This document shows, in pieces, positions 52,079 to 59,969 of a DNA stretch of 64,000 nucleotides. Origin of the DNA: Exiguobacterium aestuarii. Its GTDB lineage: Bacteria; Bacillota; Bacilli; Exiguobacteriales; Exiguobacteriaceae. The position numbers were made by a program, and so were the translations under genes. The notes under the pieces are model-generated. The model did not search any database. It was not told the origin of the DNA and saw nothing but the letters and a program-made list of their open reading frames with translations. The stretch is from contig NZ_JAIVAC010000001.1 of the NCBI RefSeq assembly GCF_020171655.1, forward strand, positions 992,001-1,056,000. Reading direction: 5' to 3'. The stretch's first letter is position 1. Every line of letters begins with the position of its first letter.

Positions 52079-52327
52079 ATGCGTTTCATCGCGCTTCTAA
52101 TCTTAATCGTCCCTGGTTTACTCGGTGTTTACGGAATCAAATTACTTCGTGATAGCTTCTTTTTGAAGACGAGTGGACCATTCACATGGATTGATTCACT
52201 CGCTGCCGCCTCCATGTTGCAGGGGACTTTTGGACTTCTGCTCGCCATGGGCGGGATCGGATTTGTAGCTGGCTATATATTTAACCGTGACAAAAAAACA
52301 GGTAAAGTTCAACGACTCGACTCATAA
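52079..52327 (+). CDS. yqzF: DUF2627 family membrane protein (YqzF)
   Basis: An 82-residue protein with two membrane helices (about 4-22 and 43-70). The family pattern is MRFIALLILIVPGLLGVYGIKLLRDS ... GGIGFVAGYIFNRDKK. The same small gene sits between bkdR and spo0A in B. subtilis, where it has no known function. AAAGGAGG precedes the ATG at 52079. It is divergent from bkdR and ends in a strong hairpin that also closes the RNA on the other strand. Confidence 0.85.
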   Translation: MRFIALLILIVPGLLGVYGIKLLRDSFFLKTSGPFTWIDSLAAASMLQGTFGLLLAMGGIGFVAGYIFNRDKKTGKVQRLDS

Positions 52328-52331
52328 GCGC

Positions 52332-52381
52332 ACAAAAAAAAGGTTCCCTAACTTGACTTCATTTCAAGTGCGGAACCTTTT
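52332..52381. terminator. Terminator at the 3' end of the structured RNA and of yqzF
   Basis: Outer arms AAGGTTCC (52340-52347) and GGAACCTT (52372-52379) with an inner ACTTGA/TCAAGT stem. On the minus strand a run of eight T follows; the plus-strand T run is shorter. Confidence 0.9.
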
Positions 52382-52860
52382 ATTCGTATTGAATTGTGAT
52401 CACTACGGATGATCTCCTTTCCAACTGCTTTACTTCCATTGACATGAAATCCAACGTCTTCTTAATGAAGAAGTATGAAAGAACTTTAGTAACTGCCGTC
52501 TTGCGTGAACGGAACACTTCCATTCGAGTTACTAACTTTTTTTGTTATCGGATCATGTCCAACCATCCATCGTGAAGTCGAACGCTTGCCATAAACTATT
52601 CAACGGTTGACAACACTCCTTTTGGTTAACTGAACGATTCGTTTTTCCTATATCAACCCCTAGCTTCGAGTTGATGATAGAATCGTCTCGCGAATGAGCG
52701 ACTGCCGCGACCTCACGTCGGGACATTAACGACTTGAGATGTCGTTCCCACCTCTGAGCTATTGTCGGATAGCGAACCGAGATGATTTTGTTTCTTCAAA
52801 CATTGCTCCGGAACAAGTTTGAAAAGCGTTCATCTGACGCTTGTCCAAGTAACTTGGTAC
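52333..52860 (-). ncRNA. Probable structured non-coding RNA, about 530 nt, family not recognised
   Basis: No convincing protein gene exists between yqzF and spo0A, yet the minus strand has a strong promoter (52867-52894) and ends in a strong terminator (52332-52381). Between them the sequence is full of stems: CCAAG/CTTGG and AAGCGT/ACGCTT near the 5' end, CAAAC/GTTTG, ATCAAC/GTTGAT, AGTTACTAA at 52527-52535 pairing with TTAGTAACT at 52486-52494, and GAATGGAA/TTCCGTTC inside that. The last stem is continuous only as minus-strand RNA (U-G wobble), which supports the strand. It lacks the hallmark sequences of RNase P, tmRNA, SRP and 6S RNA. OLE RNA, a large RNA of similar neighbourhood, is a possible relative. 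Confidence 0.7.
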
Positions 52861-52866
52861 ACCTTT

Positions 52867-52894
52867 ATTATAACAAAACACTCTCATTTTGCAA
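52867..52894 (-). promoter_or_regulatory. Promoter of the structured RNA
   Basis: Minus-strand TTGCAA (52894-52889), a 16-bp spacer with TG one base ahead, and consensus TATAAT (52872-52867). Transcription should begin near 52860. Confidence 0.75.
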
Positions 52895-52903
52895 GCGCTT
52901 TCT
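52890..52903. promoter_or_regulatory. Candidate cre (CcpA) site over the RNA promoter
   Basis: AGAAAGCGCTTGCA (minus strand) matches the cre consensus at 12 of 14 positions and overlaps the -35 element of the RNA promoter, a repressing position. Confidence 0.45.
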
Positions 52904-52940
52904 TTCATAAAGTAAATAAATTTTTTATTGATTATTTTAC

Positions 52941-52976
52941 AAAAAGGACTAAGCCATCAAACAGCTTAGTCTTTTT
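52941..52976. terminator. Terminator of spo0A
   Basis: Arms GACTAAGC (52947-52954) and GCTTAGTC (52964-52971), flanked by A and T runs on both sides. It separates spo0A from the RNA gene. Confidence 0.9.
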
Positions 52977-52983
52977 GAACGAT

Positions 52984-53715
52984 TCAGTTGCTTTTAAACG
53001 ACAAGTAGGTGACGAAATATGAAATGAACTCCGAGTTCTTCGGACTCCGCTCACGCTCAGGTCGCCCTTCAAACATCTCATGATCGCGCATTCCATTCTC
53101 CCACGCCGTCTTGATGGCGTGACGCATCGCCCGCTCTACACGTGACGAAGTCGTATCATGCTCTTTTGCGACCATCGGATACAATTCCTTCGTAATCAAT
53201 CCAAGCAAATCTTGACGCTCGCGTACGTAAATGACGGCTTGGCGGATATACTTGAACCCTTTAATTCGAGGAGAAATCCCAAGCTGTTGGAGCAAGAGCG
53301 AAATTTCAATTTCGTCTGGAGACATTCCTTCGAATTCGCGATTCGCACCATCCGACAACTCACGAATTTTCGTCAATAGTTGTTGGATATTGAAAGGTTT
53401 GACGAGAAAGTAAGAGGCACCCAATTGAACCGCTTGTTTCGTCACTTCATCTTTTCCGAACGCACTCAACATGATCACTTCTGGCTTATCATCACCGAAC
53501 TCTTCATGTAAACGTTGCAATACTCCGATTCCATCCAAATGAGGCATAATAATATCGAGTAAGAGTACATCCGGTTGGTGTGTCTTGACGACCTCCAAGC
53601 ACGCTTCACCATCGTGCGCTGTTCCAACGACACGGAGATCAGGCTCAGATTCTAGTTGTCGGCTCAACAAATCGACGATTTCTCGATTGTCGTCCGCAAT
53701 ACATAATGTAATCAC
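52984..53715 (-). CDS. spo0A: Response regulator Spo0A
   Basis: A 243-residue response regulator. The receiver (1-120) has D8, D9, phosphoacceptor D54 in LLLDIIMPHLDG and K107 in FLVKPFN. The C-terminal DNA-binding domain (about 135-243) carries the Spo0A-specific recognition region TTSSRVERAMRHAIKTAW. In Bacillus it is the master regulator of sporulation, and in non-sporulating relatives it controls biofilm and stationary-phase genes. The start is a GTG at 53715, eight bases after AAAGGAG. It follows the recN stop with no gap; spoIVB, expected between them in Bacillus, is missing. Confidence 0.95.
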   Translation of the reverse strand: MITLCIADDNREIVDLLSRQLESEPDLRVVGTAHDGEACLEVVKTHQPDVLLLDIIMPHLDGIGVLQRLHEEFGDDKPEVIMLSAFGKDEVTKQAVQLGASYFLVKPFNIQQLLTKIRELSDGANREFEGMSPDEIEISLLLQQLGISPRIKGFKYIRQAVIYVRERQDLLGLITKELYPMVAKEHDTTSSRVERAMRHAIKTAWENGMRDHEMFEGRPERERSPKNSEFISYFVTYLSFKSN

Positions 53716-55413
53716 TTATGACACTCCTTTGATGAACTTCTGTTTTACTTGCTGTGACATTTCGAGCAACTCTTCAACATGTTGCTTCGTCAAGTCTGTC
53801 ATTTGAATACCAGCAATCATTCGACCTAGCTCGTCAATCCGGCTCTCGCGGTCGAGAGTGGCAACGTTTGTCTTCGTCCGGTCGTCTGTTTCCGTCTTCG
53901 TGATATATAGGTGCTGATCTGCCATTGCAGCAACTTGAGCTAAGTGCGTGATACACAACACTTGCGACCCGACAGACAGACGGAAGATTTTTTCTCCCAT
54001 CGCCTGTGCGACACGCCCTGATACTCCTGTATCGACTTCATCAAAGATAATCGATGCGACTCCGACCGTGCGGGAAAAGATTGATTTAAGAGCTAACATG
54101 ACACGGGAAAGTTCACCACCTGAAGCCACTTTTGCAAGTGGCTTGAATGGTTCCCCGACGTTCGTCATCATATAAAACTCGACATCATCAAGACCGTCTT
54201 GTTTTAATGGCGTCGTTCGGAATCGGACTTCAAACGCTGTTTTCTCCATATATAATTCTTTTAATTCTCGATGGATGTCGTGCTGAAGGGACTCAGCCGC
54301 CGCTTTACGTGACGCTGACAGTCGTGCGCCTGCCTCTTTTGCGACTTTCTCTAATCGCAAAATGTCTTCTGACAGTGTTTGCAGCAACTCCTCACGATTC
54401 GTCATCGATTTCAATTCATCGGATACTTGTTCACCGTAAGCGATGACTTCTTCGATTGTCGTGCCATATTTCCGCTTAAGCTGTTGGAACAGTGCAAGAC
54501 GCGACTCGATTTCATCTAACCGAATCGGATCGAACTCAAGTGAGTCGAGTTGGTCTCGTAACTGAAATTTCGCATCTTCGAGCAAATAATAAGCATTCGA
54601 GATTGTCTCTGACACAGATGCTAGGGAAGAGGACAATTGAGAAGCTTCTTCCATCTCGCGCATTGCGACCCCAATTTGGTCAAGTCCGTTCGTATCTTCC
54701 GCGACCGCCTCATAAGACAGGCGAATGTGTTGATGAATGCGTTCAAAGTTCGCTAATTCATCCCGTTCTTCCATTAACGCCTGTTCTTCACCCTCTTTTA
54801 GTTCAGCCGCTTCAATTTCTTTCGTTTGAAACGATAATAAGTCCATGCGTTGTGCAAGCTCTTGTTCACTTTGGCTGAGTCGCTTCAGTTCATCCGCGAC
54901 TTGCTTCCAAGATGCGTACGCTGTCTGATATTCCTCTAATAATGGAGCGATTTCCTTTTCGGCATAATGATCAAGAATGCCTAAGTGAAATTCTGAGTCC
55001 ATCAAGTGTTGATGCTCATGTTGACCATGAATATCGACAAGCAAGCGACCGAATTCACGTAGCGTCGAGAGTGGCATCATCTTCCCATTTACACGACAGA
55101 CGCTTTTCCCGCTACTATGTAAGTCTCGGCGCAAAATAACTGTCCCGTCCTCGATTTCGATGCCGTATTGTTCGGCCGCCTCAATGACCGGATGATCCGA
55201 TTCAACCATGAACATTCCTTCGATTTCGGCCTTATCCTGACCATAACGAACGAATTCGCTCGATCCACGTCCTCCAACAAGCAACCCAATCGCATCTAAC
55301 AAAATCGATTTACCGGCACCTGTCTCACCCGTGAGAACGGTCATGCCCCGATTAAACGGAATGTTTAATTCGTCGATAATCGCAAACTGTTTGATTGATA
55401 GTTCTGCCAACAT
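53716..55413 (-). CDS. recN: DNA repair protein RecN
   Basis: A 565-residue SMC-like ATPase acting early in double-strand-break repair. Walker A GETGAGKS is at 29-36. Long coiled-coil regions fill about 150-370. The signature-like SGGELSRVMLAL and Walker B IIFDEVDTGVSG lie near the C-terminus. The start at 55413 follows GAGGTGAAAG and lies 13 bp after the argR stop, so recN is part of the argR-recN-spo0A unit. Confidence 0.95.
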   Translation of the reverse strand: MLAELSIKQFAIIDELNIPFNRGMTVLTGETGAGKSILLDAIGLLVGGRGSSEFVRYGQDKAEIEGMFMVESDHPVIEAAEQYGIEIEDGTVILRRDLHSSGKSVCRVNGKMMPLSTLREFGRLLVDIHGQHEHQHLMDSEFHLGILDHYAEKEIAPLLEEYQTAYASWKQVADELKRLSQSEQELAQRMDLLSFQTKEIEAAELKEGEEQALMEERDELANFERIHQHIRLSYEAVAEDTNGLDQIGVAMREMEEASQLSSSLASVSETISNAYYLLEDAKFQLRDQLDSLEFDPIRLDEIESRLALFQQLKRKYGTTIEEVIAYGEQVSDELKSMTNREELLQTLSEDILRLEKVAKEAGARLSASRKAAAESLQHDIHRELKELYMEKTAFEVRFRTTPLKQDGLDDVEFYMMTNVGEPFKPLAKVASGGELSRVMLALKSIFSRTVGVASIIFDEVDTGVSGRVAQAMGEKIFRLSVGSQVLCITHLAQVAAMADQHLYITKTETDDRTKTNVATLDRESRIDELGRMIAGIQMTDLTKQHVEELLEMSQQVKQKFIKGVS

Positions 55414-55426
55414 ACGTACTTTCACC

Positions 55427-55876
55427 TCATAACATTCCGAGTAGTCGATCGATGATTTGTTTCGCTTTCTCCTCATCGCGAGCAATCATGAGAATCGTGT
55501 CATCTCCACAAACTGTTCCAATCAATTCGTCCCATGACAGATGGTCAATCAAGACACCGATTGCATCCGCGTTACCTGGTAGTACTTTCATGACAACCAA
55601 GTTTTGAGCTGAGTCGACCGAGACGAAGCTGTCACCGAGGATGCGCTTCATTTTTCCGTACGGGTTAAAACGCTGATCCGCAGGCAAGCTGTATTTGTAT
55701 CGTCCGTCATTCAAAGGAACTTTCACTAAATGTAATTCTTTAATATCCCGAGATACAGTCGCCTGTGTGACGGGATATCCTAGGCGACGAAGTTCGTCTA
55801 CTAATTCATCTTGCGTTTCGATTTCACGATTCGTCACGATGTCTCGAATTTTAATCAATCGCTGTCCTTTATTCAT
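55427..55876 (-). CDS. argR: Arginine repressor ArgR/AhrC
   Basis: A 149-residue regulator. The N-terminal winged helix contains [28 protein letters not shown]. The C-terminal domain has the arginine-binding, hexamer-forming segment ending [15 protein letters not shown]. It represses arginine biosynthesis and activates catabolism when arginine is present. The start at 55876 follows GAGGTG; a longer frame with MSAL has no better site. It heads the unit that includes recN and spo0A. Confidence 0.94.
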   Translation of the reverse strand: MNKGQRLIKIRDIVTNREIETQDELVDELRRLGYPVTQATVSRDIKELHLVKVPLNDGRYKYSLPADQRFNPYGKMKRILGDSFVSVDSAQNLVVMKVLPGNADAIGVLIDHLSWDELIGTVCGDDTILMIARDEEKAKQIIDRLLGML

Positions 55877-55928
55877 AAGCGCTGACACCTCATTCTTCGT
55901 TTCACATACACATTATCATTCTAAAGTA

Positions 55929-55936
55929 TTGTCGAA
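55929..55936. promoter_or_regulatory. Spo0A-box match upstream of argR-recN-spo0A
   Basis: TTGTCGAA on the plus strand (TTCGACAA on the minus) is a perfect match to the Spo0A box core. It lies 11 bp upstream of a minus-strand -10-like GATAAT (55917-55912), at a place typical for Spo0A-activated promoters with a poor -35. Confidence 0.5.
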
Positions 55937-55995
55937 AAAAGGTCTAGCATTCCAGCGGGTATTTCCACCATTCCCCATCTCTTCTTCGTCGATAA

Positions 55996-56027
55996 GAAAA
56001 AGCTACAGACAAATCTGCCTGTAGCCA
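55996..56027 (-). terminator. Terminator after yqxC
   Basis: Minus-strand GCTACAG and CTGTAGC arms (56020-56026 and 56003-56009) followed by a T run. It separates the yqxC transcript from argR. Confidence 0.82.
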
Positions 56028-56031
56028 TTGC

Positions 56032-56847
56032 TTATCCCTTTAGTTTGGCATGTGCCGTATCCACCACGTCTTCGACTCGTAGGGATGGTTCGATTCCGCC
56101 TACTCCCGTATAACGGGCGAATAGGAGGAATTCAATATTTCCGTCTCCACCCGTGATTGGGGAGTAATCCAATCCTTCGACGAAGAATCCTTCCGATGCA
56201 AAATAGCGAACCATATCACTCGCCACACGCTCATGTACGTCACGGTCTCGCACAATCCCTTTCTTTCCGACGTCGGCTTTACCGGCTTCGAATTGAGGTT
56301 TAACGAGCGCCATGACGACCCCTTCTTGCTTTAAAATCGCTTTAAGAGGTGGCACCATGAGACGAAGTGAGATGAAAGAAACATCGATCGTCGCAAAATC
56401 AGGTTTGACCGGGAATTGATCGGCTGTCGCATGACGGAAGTTCATTCGTTCCATAACGATGACACGGTCATCGCTCCGAAGCTTCCATGCTAGCTGGTTG
56501 TACCCGACATCGACCGCATACATTTGTGTCGCCCCGTTTTGAAGCGCACAATCTGTAAATCCTCCCGTAGAGGAACCGATATCAATCCCCACGCGGCCTT
56601 GAACGTCGAGCGGGAATACTTGCAGAGCTTTCTCAAGCTTAAGTCCGCCTCGTCCGACGTACGGTAGAACTTGACCTTTCACTTCAAGAGGGATATCGTC
56701 AAACACTTTATCGCCTGCTTTATCCAGACGTTCGGTCCCGCTGTAGACAAGACCGGCCATGACAGCCCGTTTCGCCTTCTCTCGTGTTTCAGCGAGACCG
56801 CGTTCGACGAGTAGTACATCTAATCTTGTTTTCGTTCTTTTTTCCAT
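56032..56847 (-). CDS. yqxC: TlyA family rRNA methyltransferase (YqxC)
   Basis: A 271-residue protein with an N-terminal S4 RNA-binding domain (RLDVLLVERGLAETREKAKRAVMAGLV) and a C-terminal FtsJ-like methyltransferase domain. The SAM motif is GIDIGSSTGGFTDCALQNGA at about 88, and K/D/K/E-like residues are in AVDVGYNQ and LVKPQFE. TlyA enzymes 2'-O-methylate rRNA at a cytidine. The gene follows dxs by 6 bp, as in Bacillus. Confidence 0.92.
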   Translation of the reverse strand: MEKRTKTRLDVLLVERGLAETREKAKRAVMAGLVYSGTERLDKAGDKVFDDIPLEVKGQVLPYVGRGGLKLEKALQVFPLDVQGRVGIDIGSSTGGFTDCALQNGATQMYAVDVGYNQLAWKLRSDDRVIVMERMNFRHATADQFPVKPDFATIDVSFISLRLMVPPLKAILKQEGVVMALVKPQFEAGKADVGKKGIVRDRDVHERVASDMVRYFASEGFFVEGLDYSPITGGDGNIEFLLFARYTGVGGIEPSLRVEDVVDTAHAKLKG

Positions 56848-56853
56848 AATCCC

Positions 56854-58746
56854 TCACACATTCTGTCGATTTGTCTCCATTACGAACCGTTCAATCGATT
56901 CCGCCATTTGGGCTGGTCGGAGACCAATCTCTTCTAAAAGTTGGTTGACGCCGCCGTGCTCGATATATCGGTCTGGAATCCCGAGGCGTTGAATCCGCGG
57001 GAACGCTCCTGTTTCATTCGCATGTTCTAACACACTGCTTCCAAAACCACCTGCGAGTGCTGCTTCTTCAAGTGTCACGAGCGGAATGCCCTCTGCATAT
57101 AAAGAAGTGAGCATTGCATCATCGAGCGGCTTGATCGTGCGACAATTGATGACGCGCACACTGAGCTTGCCTTCTAATAATGAACGTACTTCTAACGCGT
57201 CTTGAACTTGTGGTCCGAATGTCAAAATGGCGACATCCGTTCCTTCCGCCTCGACTTCCCAATCATCGAGTGAGATTTCTTGGAGCGTATCACTCATTGG
57301 TACGCCAATCCCTTCGCCACGAGGGAAGCGGATTGCAATCGGTCCATCATCGTAACGAAGCGCGGAGTAAACGAGTTGTTGTAACTCTTCTTCATCTTTC
57401 GCCATCAAAATTCGAATGTTCGGTACGTGACGCATGAAGGCGATATCGAATACACCTTGGTGCGTCTCTCCATCTGCCCCGACAAGTCCTGAACGGTCAA
57501 TCGTGAATACAACGTTCAAGTTTTGACGACAAATGTCATGGACGAGTTGGTCGTACGCACGCTGGAAGAATGTTGAGTAAATCGAGACGACCGGTTTCAA
57601 ACCTTGTGTCGCCTGACCTCCTGCTAGCGTTACCGCATGCTGTTCGGCAATCCCGACGTCAAACATGCGTTCCGGGAATTTTTTCGTGAAACAGTCGAGT
57701 TTCGAACCGACACTCATTGCAGGCGTGATCAACGTCACCCGATCATCCGACTCTGCCACTTTCGTAATCGTCTCTGCGACGACTTTCGAATAACTCGGTC
57801 CTTTTGGCTTCCCTTTGATCACTTCACCTGACTCAATCTTGTAAGGTCCTAAACCGTGCCACGTTCCAACACCGTCTAACTCAGCGGGACGGTAACCCTT
57901 CCCTTTTTTCGTGATGACGTGAACGAGAACCGGTCCATCGATTTTTTTCGCATATTCGAGTGTCTCAAGCAAGTCTTTCAAATCATGGCCGTCAGTCGGT
58001 CCAAAGTAAGTGAAACCGAGTTCTTCAAAAAATGTGCCTGGAATGAGTGCAGATTTCAATAAATCTTTTACTCGCTCCCCACTTCGTTCGAGTGAATTGC
58101 CGACAAGTGGAATGTGCTTGATGATTGATTCCATCTCTTCACGTGCATGTTTCAGTTTACGTGACGCACGGATTCGACCGAGCATATTATGCATCGCCCC
58201 AACGTTCGGCGCGATAGACATCTCATTGTCGTTCAAGATGACAATGACATTCTGCTTCTCGGCACCGATGTGGTTCAATGCCTCGAGCGCCATTCCTCCA
58301 GTCAACGCTCCATCACCGATGATGGCAATGGCACGATCATTCGCACGTCCTTTTAATTCATTTGCGATTGCAATCCCCATTGCTGCTGAAAGCGACGTCG
58401 AACTGTGGCCAGTTTCCCATACATCATGTTCACTCTCACAACGTTTAGGGAACCCACACAACCCGTTGTATTGTCGAAGGGTATCAAACTGGCTCGTACG
58501 TCCTGTCAAAATTTTATGAACGTACGCCTGATGACCGACGTCCCATACAAGTTGGTCTTTCGGACTGTCAAATACACGGTGCAGGGCTAGCGTCAACTCC
58601 ACAACTCCTAAGTTTGGCGCTAAATGCCCTCCCGTCACTGCCAATTTTTCAATCAAGAATCGTCTAATATCTGAGCCGAGTGATTCGAGTTCGGTTACAG
58701 ACATCCTTTTCAGGAATGACGGGTCTTGAATGGATGTCAAGTCCAT
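56854..58746 (-). CDS. dxs: 1-deoxy-D-xylulose-5-phosphate synthase
   Basis: A 630-residue thiamine-diphosphate enzyme that joins pyruvate and glyceraldehyde 3-phosphate in the first step of the MEP isoprenoid pathway. The thiamine motif [16 protein letters not shown] ... NDNEMSI is near residue 145. The transketolase phrase [13 protein letters not shown] and the C-terminal [14 protein letters not shown] are present. The start at 58746 is nine bases after AAAGG. A terminator upstream suggests partial separation from ispA. Confidence 0.95.
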   Translation of the reverse strand: MDLTSIQDPSFLKRMSVTELESLGSDIRRFLIEKLAVTGGHLAPNLGVVELTLALHRVFDSPKDQLVWDVGHQAYVHKILTGRTSQFDTLRQYNGLCGFPKRCESEHDVWETGHSSTSLSAAMGIAIANELKGRANDRAIAIIGDGALTGGMALEALNHIGAEKQNVIVILNDNEMSIAPNVGAMHNMLGRIRASRKLKHAREEMESIIKHIPLVGNSLERSGERVKDLLKSALIPGTFFEELGFTYFGPTDGHDLKDLLETLEYAKKIDGPVLVHVITKKGKGYRPAELDGVGTWHGLGPYKIESGEVIKGKPKGPSYSKVVAETITKVAESDDRVTLITPAMSVGSKLDCFTKKFPERMFDVGIAEQHAVTLAGGQATQGLKPVVSIYSTFFQRAYDQLVHDICRQNLNVVFTIDRSGLVGADGETHQGVFDIAFMRHVPNIRILMAKDEEELQQLVYSALRYDDGPIAIRFPRGEGIGVPMSDTLQEISLDDWEVEAEGTDVAILTFGPQVQDALEVRSLLEGKLSVRVINCRTIKPLDDAMLTSLYAEGIPLVTLEEAALAGGFGSSVLEHANETGAFPRIQRLGIPDRYIEHGGVNQLLEEIGLRPAQMAESIERFVMETNRQNV

Positions 58747-58829
58747 AATGACCATCCTTTCTCCTCACATTTTACTGATTCGTACCTTACATTTTACAAG
58801 AATGTGACGGTAGATGCCACACATTCCCC

Positions 58830-58865
58830 AAAACAAAGGTGACACGATGTGCTCATCGTGTCACC
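58830..58865 (-). terminator. Terminator between ispA and dxs
   Basis: GGTGACACGATG and CATCGTGTCACC form a perfect 12-bp stem with a four-base loop, followed on the minus strand by TTTGTTTT. Confidence 0.88.
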
Positions 58866-58869
58866 GGGA

Positions 58870-59748
58870 TCAATGATTTCGTTTCACCACAAACGCCAAC
58901 AAGTCTAATAATAGCGGAGCTTGAATCGAAAGTGACTCAATGGCAAAGGTCGCTGCCTCTACTTCTGCATCGAGTGCACGCTTCGCCCCGTCTAATCCGA
59001 GCAGTTTCGGATACGTCGTTTTTTCATTCTCTTCATCCGAACCGACACGTTTCCCGATTGTCTGTTCGTCCCCGACGACATCTAAGATATCGTCTTGAAT
59101 CTGAAATGCGATGCCCAGATGTCGACCGAATTGTTTTAATTGTGTCCGATCTTCCTCCGACACACCGGCAAGGATCCCACCTGCTTCAAGCGCATAGACG
59201 AGCAGTGCACCCGTCTTTCGTTCATGAATCGACTGTAGTTCCTGTAACGTGACGTCACTCCGTTTCTCAGCGAGCATATCGTCCAACTGACCGCCGACCA
59301 TGCCAGAGCTACCAGCTGCTAGACCGAAAACGCGAATGATTTCGACGATTTCTTCAGCAGGGAGCGACATTTGCGCAAGAATGCGAAATGCATCCGTCAA
59401 AAGCGCATCTCCTGCTAAAATGGCAGTCGCTTCATCAAACTGTCGGTGATTCGTCGGTCGACCCCGGCGAAGATCATCATCATCCATCGCCGGCAAATCA
59501 TCGTGAATGAGTGAATATGTATGGACCATCTCGAGCGTCGCCGCTACCTCGCCACCTCGCTCGAGTGGAACACCGTACGTTTCTAGAACAGCATAGACAA
59601 GCGCGGGACGGATTCGCTTTCCGCCCGCTTCTAATGAATAGACCATCGCATCGCGAAGTCGCGTCGGCATGTCACTCGCCTCAATGAGCGAACGCATCGA
59701 TTCTTCGACAGTTCGCTTCCATTTGTTCAAACCATCCGTGCGGTTCAT
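58870..59748 (-). CDS. ispA: Farnesyl diphosphate synthase (polyprenyl synthase family)
   Basis: A 292-residue prenyltransferase. The two aspartate-rich motifs are DDLPAMDDDD (about 83-92) and DDILD (about 226-230). GGKRIRPAL and the late QIQDD context are family-typical. It condenses IPP with DMAPP and GPP to farnesyl diphosphate, feeding quinone and undecaprenyl synthesis. AAAAAGGAGGG precedes the start, which overlaps the xseB stop by 4 bp. Confidence 0.93.
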   Translation of the reverse strand: MNRTDGLNKWKRTVEESMRSLIEASDMPTRLRDAMVYSLEAGGKRIRPALVYAVLETYGVPLERGGEVAATLEMVHTYSLIHDDLPAMDDDDLRRGRPTNHRQFDEATAILAGDALLTDAFRILAQMSLPAEEIVEIIRVFGLAAGSSGMVGGQLDDMLAEKRSDVTLQELQSIHERKTGALLVYALEAGGILAGVSEEDRTQLKQFGRHLGIAFQIQDDILDVVGDEQTIGKRVGSDEENEKTTYPKLLGLDGAKRALDAEVEAATFAIESLSIQAPLLLDLLAFVVKRNH

Positions 59749-59969
59749 GCAGACCCTCCTTTTTCACGAAGGGTACCGTCTAACTCGAGTATTTCGTCCA
59801 TTTTCTTTTCAGCGGCCGAGAGTTTTGTCTGGCACAAAGCAGATAACCGGACACCTTCTTCATATAAAGTCATCGCTTCCTCTAACGGTACGTCACCGGT
59901 TTCGAGTTGCGCGACAATCTGTTCGAGTCGTTCAAGTGCCGCTTCAAACGTCTGTTCTTGTTTCGTCAC
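59745..59969 (-). CDS. xseB: Exonuclease VII small subunit
   Basis: A 74-residue helical protein with the XseB pattern (TFEAALERLEQIVAQLETGDVPLEEAMTLYEEGVRL split by a short turn). It forms exonuclease VII with XseA, degrading single-stranded DNA from both ends. The start is most likely the GTG at 59969, six bases after GGAGAGGA, although TTG codons at 59972 and 59975 are possible. It overlaps xseA by about 26 bp. Confidence 0.9.
   Translation of the reverse strand: MTKQEQTFEAALERLEQIVAQLETGDVPLEEAMTLYEEGVRLSALCQTKLSAAEKKMDEILELDGTLREKGGSA

Noticed and set aside
52333-52860. T-box, lysine or other amino-acid riboswitch
   Set aside because: No T-box GGTGGNACC-type sequence, no recognisable aptamer core, and the element ends in a terminator with no gene downstream on its strand.
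58747-58869. OLE-type RNA between ispA and dxs
   Set aside because: The gap is only about 120 bp and holds a terminator and a promoter region.
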